DNA of 6,973 bases from Rikenella sp. (GTDB taxonomy: Bacteria; Bacteroidota; Bacteroidia; Bacteroidales; Rikenellaceae), in assembly GCA_029054535.1 (NCBI GenBank), contig JAIDFC010000064.1, positions 1 through 6,973 on the forward strand, read 5' to 3'. The notes beneath the pieces were generated by a model. The model ran no database searches. It saw nothing but the letters and a program-made list of their open reading frames with translations, and had not been told where the DNA came from. A program made the position numbers and the translations under genes. Positions 1-6,020 of the stretch are shown here, one piece after another; within the stretch, counting starts at the first letter, position 1; every line of letters begins with the position of its first letter.

Positions 1-81
1 GCGGTAGCCGTTCTCTTCCAGCCCCGCACGCAGCAGGTCGGCCACACGCTTGTCGTCTTCTATGATCAGTATGGAGTACAT
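1..81 (-). CDS. Response regulator, N-terminal fragment (cut by window edge)
   Basis: This is the start of a two-component response regulator whose remainder lies beyond the left edge of the window. The 27 visible codons begin MYSILIIEDDKRVADLL, the first beta strand and helix of a CheY-like receiver domain. The adjacent acidic residues E8-D9-D10 after the hydrophobic strand are the Mg2+-binding acidic pocket of the family. The following helix (RVADLLRAGLEENGY) resembles OmpR/PhoB-type regulators. The phospho-acceptor Asp, expected near residue 50-55, and the output domain are not visible, so the DNA-binding class is a guess. In this family a partner histidine kinase gene is usually adjacent and would lie outside the window. 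No good Shine-Dalgarno site or full promoter is seen upstream; TACCTTCG (104-111, minus) is only a near match to the -7 consensus. Confidence 0.85.
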   Translation of the reverse strand, partial: MYSILIIEDDKRVADLLRAGLEENGYR

Positions 82-240
82 TCGTATCTATTTGCTTTAG
101 TAGCGAAGGTAATGAAAAAATCTTCGATGATTCGTGGAGTGGCGTAACTGTTTTTGGTGAAAATCATCATTTCCGGATTATAGAGCATGTGTTCGACGGA
201 ACTAAGGTCGGCAAATCGCTTTGTCGTGCATCCGCGGTCA
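82..240. other. Intergenic region between divergent response regulator and esterase
   Basis: This AT-richer stretch separates the minus-strand response regulator from the plus-strand esterase. The plus-strand esterase frame is open back to an ATG at 189, but its codons here encode no recognisable domain and precede both the likely promoter and the signal peptide. I see no RNA gene, repeat or strong promoter in it. Confidence 0.5.
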
Positions 241-275
241 TTTCAAAACAGATTGGCATATTATGTGTATATTTG
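241..275 (+). promoter_or_regulatory. Bacteroidota-type promoter of the tannase-like gene
   Basis: An exact -7 element TATATTTG lies at 268-275. A 3-of-4 match to the -33 TTTG element (TTTC, 241-244) lies 23 bases upstream, within the usual spacing. Transcription would start near 281, leaving about 46 bases of leader before the ATG at 327. Because the promoter lies downstream of the longer-frame ATG at 189, it supports 327 as the true start. Confidence 0.55.
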
Positions 276-326
276 ATGGCACGGAATGTAACTTGCATTT
301 CGGAACAGATTACAAAACATCATTTT

Positions 327-1862
327 ATGATTAAATTTCTGATTTCATCATTTTCGGCCGTCTCATGCGCCACGGTTTGCATGGCTGCCGACACGGATCC
401 GTTGCGTTTCGATCCGGAGAACTATCGGGTGGATTCCATCACGATGCCCCGCGGCGAGGTGGTGAAATTCAAGGCTTACGAGGGGATCTATTATGTCCGA
501 AATATCGAGGATTCGGCCTATCAGAAACTCAATATTTACGTGCCGATCGACCTGAAAGGGCGCGACGACAAAGAGATACCCGTACTGATGCGCAACAATG
601 TCGGCGGATATATGGCTTCGCCTGCCGGTACTCCGTCGGTAACCGATGCCACGGGACGAGCTATCGCCGAAGGGTATGTATTGTGCATTCCCGGTGCACG
701 GGGCAACGGTTCGGTCGTAGAACGCGATGGAAAGGCGATCCATACCGGAACTGCGCCCAACGGCCTGCTCGATCTGAAAGCGGCGGTTCGTTACCTTCGC
801 TATAATGACGCCTTGATACCCGGTAACTCCGAACGGATCTTTACCGACGGTACGAGTGCCGGAGGTGCGATGTCGTCGTTGCAGGGAGCGACGGGCGATG
901 TCGAAGCGTACGAACCTTATTTGAAAGCTATGGGAGCGGCCGATGCTTCGGATGCTGTCTACGCTTCGATCTGCTATTGCCCGATTACCGATCTCGATCA
1001 TGCCGACATGGAATACGAGTGGCTCTATGGCTGTACGAATACCGGCGTACGCGGTCTCGACGATGCGCAAATCGCCATATCGAACGAGCTGGCGGCCCTA
1101 TGTCCTGCTTACATCGATGCGCTCGATCTCCGAGATGAGGACGGACGACCGATTACAGCAGACAACTATATGGATTATCTCAAAACTTTCATCATAGCCT
1201 CGGCTCAGAAAGCATTGGACGAAGGGTGTGAGATACCCGACGGTATCGGTATCGTGCGCTATCGGAAACCGAGACCCACATTCGCCCAACGGCTTGGTGC
1301 CGCTCCTGCGAACGGAGGTATGCCGACCGATCTGCCGCCGCGAGGCGACAAGCCGATCCGTGGCGAACGAAAGCCGCGTGTCGAGTACTCGGATTATGTG
1401 ATAGACGTTGATTTGGACAAGTATCTTTCTTATGTCGCTACGCAACAGGCTCTGAAAACGCCGCCTGCTTTCGATGCCTATGGAGTTTTGAGCGATGCTG
1501 CCACGCCCGAGAACAAAGTATTCGGAGGTGCGGACGGCAATCCGGACAATTTTACCGATTTCAGTCTCCGTAAACGTACCGGCGACGCGAATGCCCTTCT
1601 TGCGCCGGAGTTGGAGCAAAGGGTAACGTTGATGAATCCTATGAATTTCATCGGCACGGAGAAACGGAAAGGCACGGCAGAACATTGGTACATACGCCAC
1701 GGAGCAAAAGACCGCGATACATCGTTTCTTGTGCCGATTAATCTAGCCACGCGATTACGTAATGCCGGTTACGATGTAAACTTCGCTCTGCCGTGGAATC
1801 GGCCCCATTCCGGCGATTATAATCTCGACGACCTTTTCCACTGGATCGAATCGGTCAAATAA
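327..1862 (+). CDS. Exported tannase-like alpha/beta-hydrolase (subtype B tannase family)
   Basis: Predicted 511-residue secreted serine esterase related to bacterial tannases, which cleave galloyl and similar phenolic esters. The start at 327 gives a signal peptide (MIKFLISSFS then a small hydrophobic stretch, cleavage around A20/A21), so the enzyme should act in the periplasm or outside. The nucleophile elbow is DGTSAGGAMSS with Ser177. The acid is probably Asp462 in GAKDRDTSF (Asp464 is also conserved-looking), and the base is His494 in RPHSGDY. The 32-residue Asp-His spacing equals that of Lactobacillus plantarum tannase (D419/H451, from memory), whereas Ser-Asp is about 29 residues longer here. 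The extra length may be the Pro/Arg/Gly-rich stretch at about 312-353, in the lid region between nucleophile and acid. Substrate is inferred; a feruloyl-esterase-like or other aromatic esterase role is possible. No Shine-Dalgarno site is visible. Confidence 0.8.
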   Translation: MIKFLISSFSAVSCATVCMAADTDPLRFDPENYRVDSITMPRGEVVKFKAYEGIYYVRNIEDSAYQKLNIYVPIDLKGRDDKEIPVLMRNNVGGYMASPAGTPSVTDATGRAIAEGYVLCIPGARGNGSVVERDGKAIHTGTAPNGLLDLKAAVRYLRYNDALIPGNSERIFTDGTSAGGAMSSLQGATGDVEAYEPYLKAMGAADASDAVYASICYCPITDLDHADMEYEWLYGCTNTGVRGLDDAQIAISNELAALCPAYIDALDLRDEDGRPITADNYMDYLKTFIIASAQKALDEGCEIPDGIGIVRYRKPRPTFAQRLGAAPANGGMPTDLPPRGDKPIRGERKPRVEYSDYVIDVDLDKYLSYVATQQALKTPPAFDAYGVLSDAATPENKVFGGADGNPDNFTDFSLRKRTGDANALLAPELEQRVTLMNPMNFIGTEKRKGTAEHWYIRHGAKDRDTSFLVPINLATRLRNAGYDVNFALPWNRPHSGDYNLDDLFHWIESVK

Positions 1863-1901
1863 CTTGCAGTGAAGCGGGTTCGAGCAATCCTCTCCGAATC
1901 T

Positions 1902-1937
1902 CTTGTTCTTACAATACGAAAATATGGCTTACCTTTG
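1902..1937 (+). promoter_or_regulatory. Promoter of the OsmC-family gene
   Basis: TACCTTTG at 1930-1937 is an exact TAnnTTTG -7 element. A -33-like CTTG sits at 1902-1905, with a slightly long spacing of 24 bases. Transcription would start near 1943, giving a leader of about 28 bases. The gene therefore has its own promoter and need not be co-transcribed with the esterase, although no clear terminator is seen after the esterase stop. Confidence 0.6.
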
Positions 1938-1954
1938 TCATGGTAAAATCATTT

Positions 1955-1963
1955 AAAGAGAGA
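1955..1963 (+). promoter_or_regulatory. Purine-rich ribosome binding site of the OsmC-family gene
   Basis: AAAGAGAGA lies 7 bases before the ATG at 1971. It is the only reasonable Shine-Dalgarno-like site in the window; the other genes lack one, as is common in Bacteroidota. It supports 1971 as the start. Confidence 0.45.
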
Positions 1964-1970
1964 TAATTTT

Positions 1971-2381
1971 ATGGCAGTTACGGTTCACACAAGGTACATC
2001 GGCGGGTTGCACACCGAAGCGGAGCACCTGCAATCGGGAACGCGGATCACGACCGACGCGCCGACCGACAACGGCGGTCAGGGGGCTTGTTTCTCGCCGA
2101 CCGACCTGCTGGCGACGGCTCTGGGGAGTTGCATGCTGACCATCATGGGTAAGGCGGCGGCTGTACACGGATTCGATATCGACGGTACCGAGGTCGATAT
2201 CACGAAGGTAATGGGGACTTCGCCACGACGGATCGTCGAGGTGGTGGTCGAGATGACGTTCCCTACGGATTATGAACCGAAGGTGAAGAAGATTCTGGAG
2301 GCTGCGGCGCATGAGTGTCCGGTGGCCAACTCGCTCCACCCGGATTTGAAACAGACCGTTATCTTCCACTTCGGGAAATAG
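1971..2381 (+). CDS. OsmC/YhfA-family protein
   Basis: 136-residue protein of the OsmC/Ohr superfamily, close to the normal family length, with no signal peptide and hence cytoplasmic. The signatures are FSPTDLLATALGSCMLT, carrying Cys54 at the head of the central helix, and HECPVANSL with Cys116. These two cysteines match the reactive pair used by OsmC/Ohr proteins for thiol-dependent reduction of organic hydroperoxides. A third cysteine, Cys40, lies just before the FSPTDLL motif. The ALGSC and CPVANSL contexts look more like the YhfA/OsmC-like branch, whose physiological substrate is less certain, than classical Ohr. The gene has its own promoter and a purine-rich ribosome binding site and ends at a strong hairpin. 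It converges on the thiol dioxygenase gene, so two thiol-chemistry proteins face each other; a functional link is only inferred. Confidence 0.88.
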   Translation: MAVTVHTRYIGGLHTEAEHLQSGTRITTDAPTDNGGQGACFSPTDLLATALGSCMLTIMGKAAAVHGFDIDGTEVDITKVMGTSPRRIVEVVVEMTFPTDYEPKVKKILEAAAHECPVANSLHPDLKQTVIFHFGK

Positions 2382-2443
2382 CATTTCTTTAGTCGGCTCG
2401 GGATTTCAAAGCATTTCCTGTGTCTTGGCAGTTTATCAAAATC

Positions 2444-2484
2444 AAATCCGTCCAAAAGCATTCTCTGTTTTCGGACGGATTTTT
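2444..2484 (+). terminator. Rho-independent terminator after OsmC, probably bidirectional
   Basis: AAATCCGTCC (2444-2453) pairs with GGACGGATTT (2473-2482) in a perfect 10-bp stem. After a bulged C2472 the stem can extend by four A-T pairs (2454-2457 with 2468-2471), leaving a 10-base loop. A T run follows (2480-2484) for plus-strand transcripts. On the minus strand the hairpin is followed by TTTGATTTT, so the convergent dioxygenase gene can use it as well. Confidence 0.85.
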
Positions 2485-2511
2485 CTTGTGCATTCTCTCT
2501 ATGGCCTATCG

Positions 2512-3075
2512 TCAGATCTGTTCATAGACCGTGCCTTGGAGCGCATCATCTGAATAAACATGCAAGCTATGGCCTGTTTCGCTCAGGCAGGTGATGCGGT
2601 GGATGTGATTGTCGAACCGACCGGCCGGACCGACCGCGAATAAGCCGGTAGGCTTGTCGATAATCAGCGTTTCGGTCAGACGAGCGCGATTATCGTTGAC
2701 AGGCTCGAAAATTTCGACCTTGAAAACGCCGTCCGCGAAGTGATAGCCTGCGAATTGCGGATGAGCATGGATGGCTGTTGTATTGCCAGATTGCCAACTC
2801 ATTAGAATAGCTTCCCAGTGTATTTCGGTTGATCGACCGAGATAGGTTCGGATGTAGGAACTCGGAGAATACTGGGCGAAATCGTCAGCCAATGGATGTT
2901 CGGTCAGCCAGTCCAACACATAAGTTTTGATCTGTTCGCCCAGCGCCTCATTAATCGGACGGTTGCGGACAATCGATAACAGGCGTTCAAAAAAGTCATC
3001 GTATTTCTCGATAGCGTTCGAGATCAACGAGGATTGTTCGGCCAGAGTAGCCTTGGAAAGAAGCGATGTTTGCAT
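2512..3075 (-). CDS. Cysteine dioxygenase-type thiol dioxygenase (cupin)
   Basis: 187-residue cupin of the cysteine dioxygenase family, which uses non-haem Fe(II) and O2 to convert a thiol such as cysteine to its sulfinic acid in the cytoplasm. After an alpha-helical N-terminus, the cupin part shows SWQSGNTTAIHAH with metal ligands His103 and His105, and the third ligand is probably His159 in HIHRI. SLHVYS carries Ser170-His172-Tyr174, the Ser-His-Tyr triad of the family. Arg76 in YIRTYLG aligns by eye with the carboxylate-binding Arg60 of rat cysteine dioxygenase, favouring cysteine over 3-mercaptopropionate, whose enzymes have Gln there. The residue matching the mammalian crosslink Cys93 is Gly110, as in bacterial enzymes. 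It has its own -7 box and convergently shares a terminator with OsmC. Family assignment is firm; the substrate is inferred. Confidence 0.85.
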   Translation of the reverse strand: MQTSLLSKATLAEQSSLISNAIEKYDDFFERLLSIVRNRPINEALGEQIKTYVLDWLTEHPLADDFAQYSPSSYIRTYLGRSTEIHWEAILMSWQSGNTTAIHAHPQFAGYHFADGVFKVEIFEPVNDNRARLTETLIIDKPTGLFAVGPAGRFDNHIHRITCLSETGHSLHVYSDDALQGTVYEQI

Positions 3076-3104
3076 AACGAAAACGATTGATTTTGTTATG
3101 CAAA
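3069..3104. repeat. Perfect 10-bp inverted repeat over promoter and start of the dioxygenase gene
   Basis: TTTGCATAAC (3069-3078) and GTTATGCAAA (3095-3104) are exact reverse complements separated by 16 bases. The left arm contains the start codon (3073-3075) and the right arm overlaps half of the -7 box (3101-3108). The position fits an operator for a dimeric regulator. A start-codon hairpin is less likely, because transcription would begin around 3094-3096 and most of the right arm would not be in the mRNA. Confidence 0.5.
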
Positions 3105-3108
3105 GGTA
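3101..3108 (-). promoter_or_regulatory. -7 promoter element of the dioxygenase gene
   Basis: Read on the minus strand this is TACCTTTG, an exact TAnnTTTG match, placed about 25 bases before the start codon. No convincing TTTG is seen at the expected -33 distance, which may mean that the promoter needs an activator or is weak. Confidence 0.6.
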
Positions 3109-3205
3109 GAGCGAATCCGCACCGTCGGTTTCCGTCTAAATACCCAAAAGCGATGCGTATAAATACGGAAATAATACCACACTTATTATCGATCGTTATA
3201 AGGGA

Positions 3206-4144
3206 CTACCGTAGCCGGAGCTGTTGACCGACCCGGGGCGGAAATTTGCGCGTGATCGGGTTCAGCTTCTGGAGCTTACGCAACTTGATCCCGTACTGTT
3301 GGGCGATCGAGTGGTACGAGTCGCCCTGCTCCACCGTGTGGGTGCGACCGGCCGACGTACTCGATGCTCGATTCCGTTTGGGTTCGATGTAGAGCGCAGT
3401 CCCCTCCTCCAACGGAAAGGCGTTTTGCAGGTCGTTGATTTTCAATAGTCGATCGACCGACATGTCGTACTGTGCCGCCACCGACGCGAAACTCTCGCCC
3501 TCTTGCGAGACGATATACCGCACGCCGTTGTTCTTCTCCACCACGTGTTTCGGAGGCAACGGTTCGTCAGCCTCCTCGTTCGCCTCCCGATATTCCTGGC
3601 GTTCTTTGCGCCGTCCGAGCAGCCCTCCCGCACCGTGCGGCCGGTCGAGCTGGTAGAGCCGGTTGCGCTCGATCAGGTCAATCAACAGCTGCGGATATTT
3701 CGGATTGGTCGCATAGCCCGCCTCCTTGAGACCGTAAGCCCAACCCTTGTAGTCCGTCGTCTCGAGCTTGAAAAGCCCGGCGTACCGCGGCGACTCGGTC
3801 AGAAACTTCGAGTGGTCGCGATACGAGTGCTCCGCGTTGCGGTACTTCCGGAAACACTCCCCCTTGGCGTCGTCGTCGTGGTAGATCTTCGCCCCGTCCC
3901 ACGAACCCTTGCACTTGATTCCGAAGTGGTTGTTGCCTTCCACCGCCAGTCGACTTCCGCCGTTGCCCGATTCCAGTAGCCCTTGGGCCAGCGTGATACT
4001 GGCCGGGATACCGAACTCGCGCATCGAGCGTATCGCCATATGTTTGTAGGTGTCGATATACTCCTGCGTACTCATCTTGTATTGCGCTCTCCCGGCGACG
4101 GGGAGCAGCACGAACAACGACAGGAAGAGGCTGATCCGTTTCAT
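3206..4144 (-). CDS. Exported glucosaminidase (peptidoglycan hydrolase) with two LysM repeats
   Basis: 312-residue secreted cell-wall hydrolase. Residues 1-20 (MKRISLFLSLFVLLPVAGRA) are a signal peptide cut before Gln21; with no lipobox cysteine it should be soluble in the periplasm. Residues about 27-165 form a mannosyl-glycoprotein endo-beta-N-acetylglucosaminidase (FlgJ/AcmA type) domain. ASITLAQGLLESGNGGSRLA holds the likely catalytic Glu58, NNHFGIKC follows, and YATNPKYPQLLI is the usual C-terminal motif. A charged linker (about 170-205) leads to two LysM peptidoglycan-binding repeats, about 209-253 (YIVSQEGESF to LYIEP) and 268-312 (HTVEQGDSYHSI to LRLR). It likely trims glycan strands during growth or division. 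It has a complete promoter in the divergent region shared with the DUF4254 gene. No clear terminator follows it, so some readthrough into the downstream dioxygenase gene is possible. Confidence 0.93.
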   Translation of the reverse strand: MKRISLFLSLFVLLPVAGRAQYKMSTQEYIDTYKHMAIRSMREFGIPASITLAQGLLESGNGGSRLAVEGNNHFGIKCKGSWDGAKIYHDDDAKGECFRKYRNAEHSYRDHSKFLTESPRYAGLFKLETTDYKGWAYGLKEAGYATNPKYPQLLIDLIERNRLYQLDRPHGAGGLLGRRKERQEYREANEEADEPLPPKHVVEKNNGVRYIVSQEGESFASVAAQYDMSVDRLLKINDLQNAFPLEEGTALYIEPKRNRASSTSAGRTHTVEQGDSYHSIAQQYGIKLRKLQKLNPITRKFPPRVGQQLRLR

Positions 4145-4175
4145 CTCGATCCGATTGCTTTGGTAGGTTCCGCGG

Positions 4176-4207
4176 CAAAAATAGAAAATCGGGGGCGTTC
4201 CGTCAAA
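4176..4207 (-). promoter_or_regulatory. Complete Bacteroidota promoter of the glucosaminidase gene
   Basis: On the minus strand, TTTG (4204-4207) and TATTTTTG (4176-4183) are separated by 20 bases. This is an exact -33/-7 pair for the Bacteroidota primary sigma factor. Transcription would start near 4169, about 25 bases before the ATG. Confidence 0.8.
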
Positions 4208-4214
4208 ATTGTTT

Positions 4215-4222
4215 TATCTTTG
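4215..4222 (+). promoter_or_regulatory. -7 promoter element of the DUF4254-GT9 operon
   Basis: TATCTTTG is an exact TAnnTTTG match, giving a start near 4229 and a leader of about 23 bases. A -33 TTTG at the normal distance is not evident. The element lies only 7 bases from the -33 box of the divergent glucosaminidase promoter, so the two polymerases would compete for overlapping DNA. Confidence 0.65.
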
Positions 4223-4251
4223 CACGACTTATCCAATTCAAATCATACCCT

Positions 4252-4866
4252 ATGTTGTTCACGGAACTTTGCAACCGGATTTTTCAACGTTCGATTGACG
4301 ACTACCACCGATACGACGACGTCGATCGGCCGATCGAGAATCCGTATGCGGCGGGGACGATCGAACATCTGCTCTATCATAAGAACTGGATCGACACCGT
4401 ACAGTGGCATTTGGAGGATATCATCCGCGATCCGGAGATTGATCCGGCGGCGGCGCTGGTTATCAAACGGCGGATCGACGCCTCGAACCAGGAGCGGACC
4501 GACATGGTCGAATACATCGACAGCTATTTTCTGGACCGCTATAAAACGGTCGTTCCGGCGGACGGAGCGCGGATCAATACCGAGACGCCGGCTTGGGCGG
4601 TGGATCGGCTTTCGATTTTGGCGCTGAAGATTTATCATATGCAACAGGAGGCGGAGCGAACCGATGTTTCGGAGGAACATCGGGCGACTTGCGGGGCGAA
4701 ATTGTCGGTGCTGCTGACGCAGCGGGTCGATCTGTCGCAGGCGATCGAAGAGTTGTTGGCCGACATTGAGGCAGGGCGGAAATACATGAAGCTCTACAAA
4801 CAGATGAAAATGTACAACGATCCGGCACTGAATCCGGTGTTGTATGGAAAACAGAAACAGGATTGA
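4252..4866 (+). CDS. DUF4254 family protein
   Basis: 204-residue protein that I recognise as DUF4254, a Bacteroidota-enriched family without an established biochemical function. The recognisable core is NPYAAGTIEHLLYHKNWIDT followed by VQWHLEDIIRDPEIDP (residues about 30-66), plus conserved-looking Trp, His and Asp residues. There is no signal peptide or membrane segment. The sequence reads as mostly alpha-helical with long charged helices (about 120-190), so it is probably a soluble cytoplasmic protein. Its 3' end overlaps the start of the glycosyltransferase family 9 gene by 23 bp, indicating one operon and probably translational coupling. From memory, DUF4254 genes are often found beside GT9 genes, so a role in lipopolysaccharide or surface-glycan assembly is a reasonable inference but not shown by the sequence. 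Confidence 0.82.
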   Translation: MLFTELCNRIFQRSIDDYHRYDDVDRPIENPYAAGTIEHLLYHKNWIDTVQWHLEDIIRDPEIDPAAALVIKRRIDASNQERTDMVEYIDSYFLDRYKTVVPADGARINTETPAWAVDRLSILALKIYHMQQEAERTDVSEEHRATCGAKLSVLLTQRVDLSQAIEELLADIEAGRKYMKLYKQMKMYNDPALNPVLYGKQKQD

Positions 4867-5986
4867 TTCTTGTACGTTTTCTAAAGATCCGAAAATCGTG
4901 AAAAAGTTGCCGAAGAAAATACTCGTCATTCGTTCTTCCGCGATGGGAGACGTGGCGATGACGGCTCCGGTGTTGGCCGAGGTCGCGCGGCGGTACCCGC
5001 AGACGGAGATCGTCTTGCTGACGCGGGAGTTCTATGCGCCTTTCTTCGATGGGATCGACCGGCTCGCGATTCATAATATAAATATTGATCAGGGGCAGGT
5101 GCATCGGGGTTTCCGAGGGCTGGTGAGGCTCTGTGGCGAGTTGCGGAGGAGCTATCGGGATATCGAGGCGGTGATCGATCTTCAGGACAAGATCTACTCC
5201 AAGCTATTACGGAAATTCTATGCGGTGCGGGGGATTCGAACCACGCATATCGATAAGGGGCGGGCCGAGAAGAAGGCTTTGACGGCGCGTCCGGAGAGCG
5301 GGAAGAAGGTGATGCGGCAGCTCAGGACCAGTGTCGAACGGTATGCGGATGCGTTTCGGGCGGCGGGGTTCGAACTGCCGGAGATCGGAACGGATCTGTC
5401 GCTTTACAAGCAACGGAGAGCGTTGCCGCAGGGATTGGGACTCGACCGAACACCGGGAGAGCGGTGGATCGGCCTGGCGCCGTTTGCGCAACACCGGGGC
5501 AAGGTCTACCCGCTCGATCGGATGCGGGAGGTGGCGCGGATGTTGTCGGCTCTTCGATCCGAGGACTTTTCGGTGCGGTTGTTCATCTTCGGGGGCGGCA
5601 GGGAGGAGCGGAGACTGGCGGAAGAGATGGCGCGAGAGGTAGATGCGACGGGGGAACGGTGTGTGTCGGTGGTGGGGCGATTCTCGTTGCGCGAGGAGCT
5701 GGATTTGATCGCGAATCTCGATCTGATGGTCTCGATGGACTCGTCGGCCATGCACATGGCTTCGCTCGTGGGAGTGCCGGTGGTGTCGATCTGGGGGGCG
5801 ACACATCCTTGTGCGGGATTCCTCGGGTTGGGACAGAACGAAGAGGATGCGGTGGGGCTCGATATGGGGTGTCGACCCTGCTCGGTCTATGGACATAAGG
5901 AGTGTTGGCGGGGAGATTACGCCTGCCTCTGCGAGTTGGCGCCGGAGGAGGTGTATCGACGGATCGAAAGACGGATGGTCCGTTGA
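4844..5986 (+). CDS. Glycosyltransferase family 9 protein (ADP-heptose:LPS heptosyltransferase-like)
   Basis: 380-residue GT-B fold glycosyltransferase of family 9, which adds heptose or related sugars to the lipopolysaccharide core on the cytoplasmic face. The N-terminal Rossmann strand is KILVIRSSAMGDVAMTAPVL (residues 25-44), the typical GT9 acceptor-side opening. The C-terminal half has FIFGGGREE, then MDSSAMHMASLVGVPVVSIWG (about 298-318), the family's nucleotide-sugar-site motif. The C-terminus is cysteine-rich (Cys343, 346, 354, 361, 363), in a CRPC...C pattern common in this group and of unproven role. The ATG at 4844 overlaps DUF4254 by 23 bp. A GTG at 4898 would start closer to the first strand and cannot be excluded, because neither has a clear Shine-Dalgarno site. 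The sugar donor and acceptor cannot be told from sequence. A strong hairpin follows the stop. Confidence 0.9.
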   Translation: MENRNRIDSCTFSKDPKIVKKLPKKILVIRSSAMGDVAMTAPVLAEVARRYPQTEIVLLTREFYAPFFDGIDRLAIHNINIDQGQVHRGFRGLVRLCGELRRSYRDIEAVIDLQDKIYSKLLRKFYAVRGIRTTHIDKGRAEKKALTARPESGKKVMRQLRTSVERYADAFRAAGFELPEIGTDLSLYKQRRALPQGLGLDRTPGERWIGLAPFAQHRGKVYPLDRMREVARMLSALRSEDFSVRLFIFGGGREERRLAEEMAREVDATGERCVSVVGRFSLREELDLIANLDLMVSMDSSAMHMASLVGVPVVSIWGATHPCAGFLGLGQNEEDAVGLDMGCRPCSVYGHKECWRGDYACLCELAPEEVYRRIERRMVR

Positions 5987-6020
5987 TTGGCAGCGGATTC
6001 GCTGTTTTGGCGACAGATGA

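Noticed and set aside
82..260. Minus-strand open reading stretch running into the response regulator start (contains an EHMLYNPEMMIF-like string)
   Set aside because: It is out of frame with the regulator, has no start context or promoter, and resembles no family I know; treated as chance.
189..326. N-terminal extension of the esterase frame starting at ATG 189
   Set aside because: The added 46 residues show no domain, a better promoter lies inside it, and a signal peptide begins only at 327.
366..382. Possible lipobox at Cys14 or Cys18 of the esterase signal peptide
   Set aside because: The residues before each cysteine (AVS, ATV) do not fit the lipobox pattern well; a signal peptidase I site after MA/MAA fits better.
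363..1070. Long minus-strand frame (235 codons) opposite the esterase
   Set aside because: It is a shadow frame of the tannase-like gene; its translation is Arg/Ile-rich without recognisable motifs.
1953..2384. 143-codon minus-strand frame opposite OsmC
   Set aside because: It covers the OsmC gene, whose motifs are clear, and is His/Arg-rich as expected of an antisense shadow.
3503..3979. 158-codon plus-strand frame opposite the glucosaminidase
   Set aside because: The opposite strand encodes clear glucosaminidase and LysM motifs; this frame has a Val/Arg-rich shadow composition.
4243..5104. Two long minus-strand frames (228 and 176 codons) opposite DUF4254 and GT9
   Set aside because: High GC leaves antisense frames open; they lack motifs and conflict with two well-recognised plus-strand genes.
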